A stretch of 64,000 nt of DNA from Trichodesmium erythraeum GBRTRLIN201. GTDB lineage: Bacteria > Cyanobacteriota > Cyanobacteriia > Cyanobacteriales > Microcoleaceae. A program made the translations under genes and the position numbers. Under the pieces are notes generated by a model. It made no database searches, was not told the DNA's origin, and saw nothing but the letters and a program-made list of their open reading frames with translations. Below are positions 59,448 to 64,000 of this stretch, piece after piece (position 1 is the first letter of the stretch; every line of letters begins with the position of its first letter). The stretch spans positions 8,085 through 72,084 of the forward strand of contig JAGGDU010000205.1 of assembly GCA_018457135.1 (NCBI GenBank). The letters are read 5' to 3'.

Positions 59448-60626
59448 ATCAGATTTGAGATTCTAAGGTGTCCATTTAATTGAGTGATACTTTCAAGTCA
59501 GGTTACCACTACAATTTTAAACTAATTTTGAATTAATTTGTTAGTGGCAAAGAGGTTGTGATTAGGTAGTAGACAAGAAGGAATAGGGAATAGATAGTAG
59601 GTAATATTTTTGATACCCTTTATTATGGCTAATTTTGGATTACAATTAATTTAATATTTTATAATAATTCTAGTTTATAAAAAAGACTTATAATTCATCC
59701 TTACTCCCTATTTTATATTTTCGTTACTTAAATATATTTAGCACTATATAAATAGAACTCACCTACGCTTATATTCTATTTCTACAAAAAAATCATTGTT
59801 TTTAACATTCATAACCCAAAATAAAAAAACTAGATTTCTGGGCTTGCTTTGCATAAGTCAAGCTCCAAGTTAATATCATTACTTATAGCAGTTTTCATGA
59901 TTCAAGAAATACACACATTTTTTGTTTTCAAGGCAGAAGCTATAAAGCAGAGGGGAGAAGTTTTGTAGTCATAAAGTGAAAACCACTATAGGTAGAAAAC
60001 AAAATTTATTACACCTAGAGGAATAACCCAGGATAAATATTTCATCTCAAGTAGTTATGAAAATAAAATCAAGGATAAAGGGCTAGATATATTCCAATTT
60101 ATTCCCTACTACTGCTAGTACCCTACTATATTAATAATAAGTATTCAACTGAAAAAAATCAATAATTTACTTTGGTCAATATTTCGAGATTGATCAATTT
60201 ATAATTTGTAAGCATTCAGCTATCAGCTATCAGTTAAACAGGTAAGCATAGATAAAGATAAAAAAAAATCTCAAAAATAATTGGTAAACAATTTATCAAA
60301 TATTTATCACCATTTTGAATCTACTTTACTATTTTACAGATAACTAAACTCAAATAGTTATCAGTTATTACTCATTATCTAGGCAGAAGTAATTAGTCTT
60401 CAAGGAGAATTAAAAGTTATGTTTCTACAGTATCAACTAGGAAATGAAATTGGTGATAAGCTAACTTTTGATAATTCCTTGAATATGTTCAAAAGCTGAA
60501 TTGCAAACTATTCTGCACCGAATATATAAATGCTTACTATAATTAATTTTTACTTTTAAGTTGTAGTTACTCACTCATTTATTCTCAAATACCCATAATT
60601 TTTATGATATTTTTTATGTAAAAGCA
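59448..60626. other. 1.2-kb divergent spacer, nothing supported
   Basis: This lies between the coiled-coil gene (minus) and the BrkB-like gene (plus). A short G+A-rich tract (GGAATAGGGAATAGATAG) lies near 59580. I recognise no gene, RNA or mobile element. Confidence 0.45.
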
Positions 60627-61742
60627 ATGAGATTTATAAATTTTCTACGTAACTTTAATTGTGTAACATTGCGGGAATTTTTAAAGCGCACAAATAGGCG
60701 ACATTTTTTATATTTATTAACTCTAATTGCTCAAAATAAATATAGGTTTTTATTGGCAATATTGAATGCTATCATTAAATATATACTAAGAGGAATAACC
60801 CACTTTTTTGATTTTATTCTCCATCTGAATTTCACGACTATTAAGGAAGTCTTTAATTGTGTTGCTAAAAAGAGATTATCAGGTTTATCTGCTGAGATGG
60901 CCTATAGTGCTATGCTAGCTTTATTTCCTGCATTATTAACAATAATTGCGGCAATTGGAGTCTTTGAATCTTTGAGTTCAATCCTTTTTCAAATGGGAAG
61001 TTTACTAATAGATATAGTGCCAAATCAAGTGCAAGATTTAATTAGCAGTGCTGTCTATGAAATTCAGAGGTCTCCCAACAAAAAAATATTTTCTTTCAGT
61101 TTTATTTTATCGATCTGGCTATTTTCTAGTGTACTTAGTTCTGCAATGGCAGCACTTGATGAAATTCATCAAGTTCCTCTTGATAAAAAAAGACCTTTTT
61201 GGAAAGCAAAGTTAGTTTCTTTAGGACTGACTATTGGTACTCTAATACTATTAATTATTGCCTCTGGATTAGTATTAGTTAGTGACTTAATTGTATACAT
61301 GATTTCCCGACAAAGTTGCTTACTAGAAATTTTACCTAACTGCCCTTCTGATCAGGTTGCTAGTTGTTTATTTCAAAAACCTATTAATAATTGTGTTTTA
61401 AAGTTGCGATTATTAGAGACTTGGAATCAATTAAGATGGCCGATTACTTTAGGAATAGTATCAATAGCTTTTGCTTTTGTTTATCGTTTTGGCCCGAGTT
61501 ATAGAAGGAAAGGTACACCTATAATTCCTGGTGCAATTATTGCAGCATTAATGTGGGCAGCAGCTTCTAATTTGTTTCGTTTATATGTTTTTTATTTTGG
61601 TAATTATAACCGAATTTATGGAGCTATTGGTACTTTTATTATTTTGTTGTTATGGTTATATATTAGTTCATTTGTAGTGTTAATTGGATCACAATTAAAT
61701 GTAACAGTAGGAGAAGTAATGGCAAGAGACCGAGAATTATAA
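60627..61742 (+). CDS. YihY/BrkB family inner-membrane protein
   Basis: The 371-residue protein shows the family layout: a leader of about 80 residues, then LSGLSAEMAYSAMLALFPAL followed by LTIIAAIGVF (first span). Further spans follow near 145, 190 and 270, with YRFGPSYRRKGTPIIPGAII and a last span LLLWLYISSFVVLIGSQLN. The family was once called ribonuclease BN, but that activity belongs to another protein; the true role is unresolved, possibly transport or envelope related. The first 80 residues are longer than in many relatives and contain extra hydrophobic stretches. Confidence 0.9.
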   Translation: MRFINFLRNFNCVTLREFLKRTNRRHFLYLLTLIAQNKYRFLLAILNAIIKYILRGITHFFDFILHLNFTTIKEVFNCVAKKRLSGLSAEMAYSAMLALFPALLTIIAAIGVFESLSSILFQMGSLLIDIVPNQVQDLISSAVYEIQRSPNKKIFSFSFILSIWLFSSVLSSAMAALDEIHQVPLDKKRPFWKAKLVSLGLTIGTLILLIIASGLVLVSDLIVYMISRQSCLLEILPNCPSDQVASCLFQKPINNCVLKLRLLETWNQLRWPITLGIVSIAFAFVYRFGPSYRRKGTPIIPGAIIAALMWAAASNLFRLYVFYFGNYNRIYGAIGTFIILLLWLYISSFVVLIGSQLNVTVGEVMARDREL

Positions 61743-61785
61743 AGAGTAAAAAATAGTATAAGTAAATATTTGAAAAAAGTTGTAG

Positions 61786-61977
61786 TTACCGTGGTCTTTG
61801 TAATAGACTAATGACGCCAGTTACTATGGATATAAAAATTAGAAATAAAAGCACTCCTCCTGGTAAAAATGAGAGGACTTTCCACCCTCTTAGGATCCAT
61901 ACTAATAAAGTTAAAATGCTGAGAATACCAAAAACATAGGAAAATTGGGTAATGAGAAAGTTGTAATTTTTGCTCAT
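61786..61977 (-). CDS. Small two-span membrane protein
   Basis: The 63-residue protein has two hydrophobic segments (about 9-28 and 34-57: VFGILSILTLLVWILRGW and VLLFLIFISIVTGVISLL) and a short basic tail (LQRPR). It resembles small conserved cyanobacterial membrane proteins of unknown role. It converges with the BrkB-like gene, whose stop is 44 bp away. Confidence 0.65.
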   Translation of the reverse strand: MSKNYNFLITQFSYVFGILSILTLLVWILRGWKVLSFLPGGVLLFLIFISIVTGVISLLQRPR

Positions 61978-62235
61978 TAATTTTAGTTAATATGAATATA
62001 TAGTGTTTTTATTCGGGATGTGAAAAACTCGCGCTATTAAAAAGGGAATAGCTTTAAGGGCACTCTTAAAATAGTAAAGAAGGAGAAAAGCATTAAATAG
62101 TAGCAAAAGTAGGATATAAAGTATTCGCGCTCAGGGCTTTTTTCTTAGAATCATAAAAAACCTGAATATAGATTTATATCTGATTTAAAAAAAACAATAT
62201 GCACTTTATTCTCAAAAATATTGTCACTATTTTAG

Positions 62236-63174
62236 CTAAAGTAACTTAGTACCTATATAGCCAATGATTATTTTTCCTGGTCCTAACTCTTCAGAAAAAT
62301 AAAGTCGCCAAGCACCAGGAGTCATCCGTAGATGCCAACTAAAAAGACTTTCTTTAGTATCCGGACATTTAATAGTTAGTTCTTGTCTAAACTTTTGAAT
62401 TCTTGAGTCACTTTCTGGAGTTGTTTTGCTTGGTAAAATATTGGGATTAAAAGCTCCATTTTTCCAAAGTTTACAGTATTTTTCTAAGTCTAATAACCGT
62501 TTCTTTATTTGTTGCAAAATTAAGTCGCCACTCTTTAGTTGTTGTAACTGTTGTTCTACTTGTTCACAGAAGATTAAATTCGGAAAAAATTCTTGTCTTC
62601 TTTCCCATAAGACTTCTCCATCAACTTGCCCGGCAAATAATTTATTTTCGATGTGGTTTTTAATCCATTCGGTATGTTGTTTTACATGGCGACTGCGACT
62701 AGCATGAACAATTTTTTCGGACTGGTCAATTAACTCTATATTTTCGTCTAATTCTGTTACCTGAATATCCAAAAAATCTGTATCCCATTTGGGTTCAGAT
62801 AATAAACTAACCGCAAGATAATCACTAATTAAAGCAAAATGAAGACCCTCTACTAATGTTCCTTGATGCCGAACTTCAGACACATCAAATTTATTTTTAA
62901 TTTCTGGGACAACATCCTCACAAAAAGGAGCTTTTAGAGTTAGACTACGGAAAAATCTACGCTCCTCTAAATCTACTATTTTGTCGTTACGCAAACTTGC
63001 TATAGGATAATCACAAACAAGTTCTATATTGTTAATATTACTGTGAGTCCGAAGTATCAGTCTTATACCTAGGCTTTTTACTTGGCGTAAAGTTTGAATT
63101 AACTCTGACATTAATTTTTGCGCTGTGGAAATATCAGCAATAGGAGTCTGTAGAGAAAGTTCATTAAGCGCCAT
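62236..63174 (-). CDS. Partner protein of the adjacent DUF3696-type ATPase
   Basis: The 312-residue protein has no recognised catalytic motif. The N-terminal third is beta-rich (LGIRLILRTHSNINNIELVC). The middle (about 150-240) is helical with QTEWIKNHIENKLFAGQVDG-like content. The C-terminal end reads WHLRMTPGAWRLYFSEELGP and IIGYIGTKLL; the YIGxKL close is reminiscent of small domains in toxin-like proteins, a weak resemblance. It starts 17 bp after the ATPase gene, so the two form an operon. By analogy with two-gene ATPase/effector cassettes it could be the effector of a defence or toxin system; this is inference. Confidence 0.6.
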   Translation of the reverse strand: MALNELSLQTPIADISTAQKLMSELIQTLRQVKSLGIRLILRTHSNINNIELVCDYPIASLRNDKIVDLEERRFFRSLTLKAPFCEDVVPEIKNKFDVSEVRHQGTLVEGLHFALISDYLAVSLLSEPKWDTDFLDIQVTELDENIELIDQSEKIVHASRSRHVKQHTEWIKNHIENKLFAGQVDGEVLWERRQEFFPNLIFCEQVEQQLQQLKSGDLILQQIKKRLLDLEKYCKLWKNGAFNPNILPSKTTPESDSRIQKFRQELTIKCPDTKESLFSWHLRMTPGAWRLYFSEELGPGKIIIGYIGTKLL

Positions 63175-63191
63175 TTCTAAATCTATATTTA

Positions 63192-64000
63192 TTATTCCCT
63201 GGGTTCCAAAAGAGCTTCTAAACTATTATCCCACTCATCAAAAAAACCTTCTGGCCATTTATCGATCCGTCCGTTTCGATCTATCTGTGGGGATATAACT
63301 TCAGTGATAAATTCTCTTCCTCGTTTTTGGCTGTCAAAATAGTGTAATTGAACTTTTTTAGGGTCAACTTTTTCTCTATAAACTATTAATCTAATTCCAT
63401 TTAAAACATGGTCGCTGTGAGTTTCAACTACAATTTGCATTCCACAACTAGCAGCAAGAGCTAATAATTCTCCCATTTTTGCTTGACCTTTCGGATGAAG
63501 ATGTGCCTCAGGATTTTCTATTATAATTAAAGTTTCTGGTGGGGATGAAAGAATAGCTACAATAATTGGTAAAGTGTAACTAATTCCAAATCCAACATTA
63601 GTAGAACGATAAGGGTTACTATCTCCATAATAATATTGAAGACTGATTAAATCTATATCTTGTTTAACATTTATTTGTAAGTGTGTACCAGGGCTAATTT
63701 CTCCCATCCAAGCTTCAACTTGATCTCTTAAAACTAGGGATTTTGCTTGTGAATGTCCTAAGCTACGATTTGGTATAGTTTTACTTTCATTTACAGATAA
63801 AAAATGGGCTGTGTATTCTCCTTTAGTGGCTAAATTTTCTAGTTGTTGAAATTGGAAATATGACATTTATAAAAATAAGTGAGGACCTAAACATTCAGCT
63901 TGCAGATAGTGAATTTTTTTATTAAAAAGACTGGATTTATAAATATTAAAAGCAACAGATGGCGAGTTAAGATTTAGAACATCTTTTTCTCGGTCATAAG
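63192..64000 (-). pseudogene. DUF3696-type AAA/ABC-like ATPase, C-terminal part, with in-frame stop
   Basis: The readable C-terminal 224 residues contain the signature loops of OLD/DUF3696-type ATPases: FGISYTLPIIVAIL, ETLIIIENPEAHLHPKGQAK (Walker B and D-loop) and IVVETHSDHVLNGIRLIVY (His switch). Immediately upstream, in the same frame, a TAA (63867-63869) follows IHYLQAECLGPHLFL. That stretch is also family sequence (HYLxAERLGPR in relatives) and continues to the window edge. The gene is therefore interrupted by one stop codon, and the N-terminal Walker A part lies outside the window. It may be a recent pseudogene, or the downstream part may be made from ATG 63866. The partner gene follows 17 bp downstream. 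Confidence 0.75.

Overview
The window reads as a piece of chromosome from a filamentous, A+T-rich cyanobacterium of the Trichodesmium/Okeania type. Supporting this are many HIP1 octamers (GCGATCGC), photosystem II assembly genes (a CyanoP lipoprotein and a PAM68 homologue), the heterocyst-pattern genes hetZ and patU plus a second HetZ-related gene, an acyl-lipid desaturase desA, and a GUN4-domain protein. Coding density is low: long gene-poor stretches hold decayed transposases, small inverted-repeat elements and a group II intron. The genus is inferred from these features, not proven.

Layout. 1-3.3 kb: tandem repeats, a lipoprotein that fuses a trypsin-like protease to a GUN4 domain, and cofG (deazaflavin synthesis). 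4-7.6 kb: a HetZ-related gene and aroF (first step of the shikimate pathway). 9.2-12.8 kb: ruvA, rpsO and pam68 on the minus strand, with ruvA split by a 2.09-kb group II intron whose maturase gene is wrecked. 13.3-19.1 kb: cyanoP, maf, a type II peroxiredoxin and murI. 19.4-23.4 kb: the hetZ-patU pair, a divergent small gene, and a solanesyl diphosphate synthase. 23.4-29 kb: a 5.6-kb desert with decayed IS630- and IS1-type transposases and one possible 40-residue membrane protein. 29-31.4 kb: a transglutaminase-fold membrane protein that lacks the catalytic triad.

31.4-36.2 kb is a graveyard of mobile elements. It includes an IS630 copy sitting at the exact centre of a palindromic fold-back element, and an IS701-like pseudogene. 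36.2-40.5 kb is a three-gene minus-strand cluster that looks like an uncharacterised defence or genome-maintenance module: a winged-helix protein, a large P-loop ATPase, and a RecB/Cas4-like protein with four iron-sulphur-type cysteines. 41.2-42.5 kb has a ParB-like gene broken by a 135-bp miniature element, followed by a Rho_N/SAP-like domain protein. 42.8-48.8 kb is a surface-polysaccharide block: GT2, polysaccharide pyruvyl transferase, GT4 and a membrane protein.

49.8-52.2 kb is the most unusual locus. A PD-(D/E)XK nuclease domain of the type I restriction R-subunit class is fused to a complete ParA ATPase and is translationally coupled to a ParB-like protein. 52.8-56.9 kb holds desA, a small coiled-coil gene with a clear terminator, and threonine synthase. 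56.9-62 kb holds another IS630 remnant, a coiled-coil protein, a BrkB/YihY membrane protein and a small membrane protein. The window ends in an ATPase of the DUF3696 type, carrying an in-frame stop, with its partner gene; this pair also resembles a defence cassette.

The best candidates for an undescribed system are the nuclease-ParA/ParB pair (49824-52240) and the winged-helix/ATPase/Fe-S nuclease-fold cluster (36224-40480). Both functions are inferred from domain architecture only.
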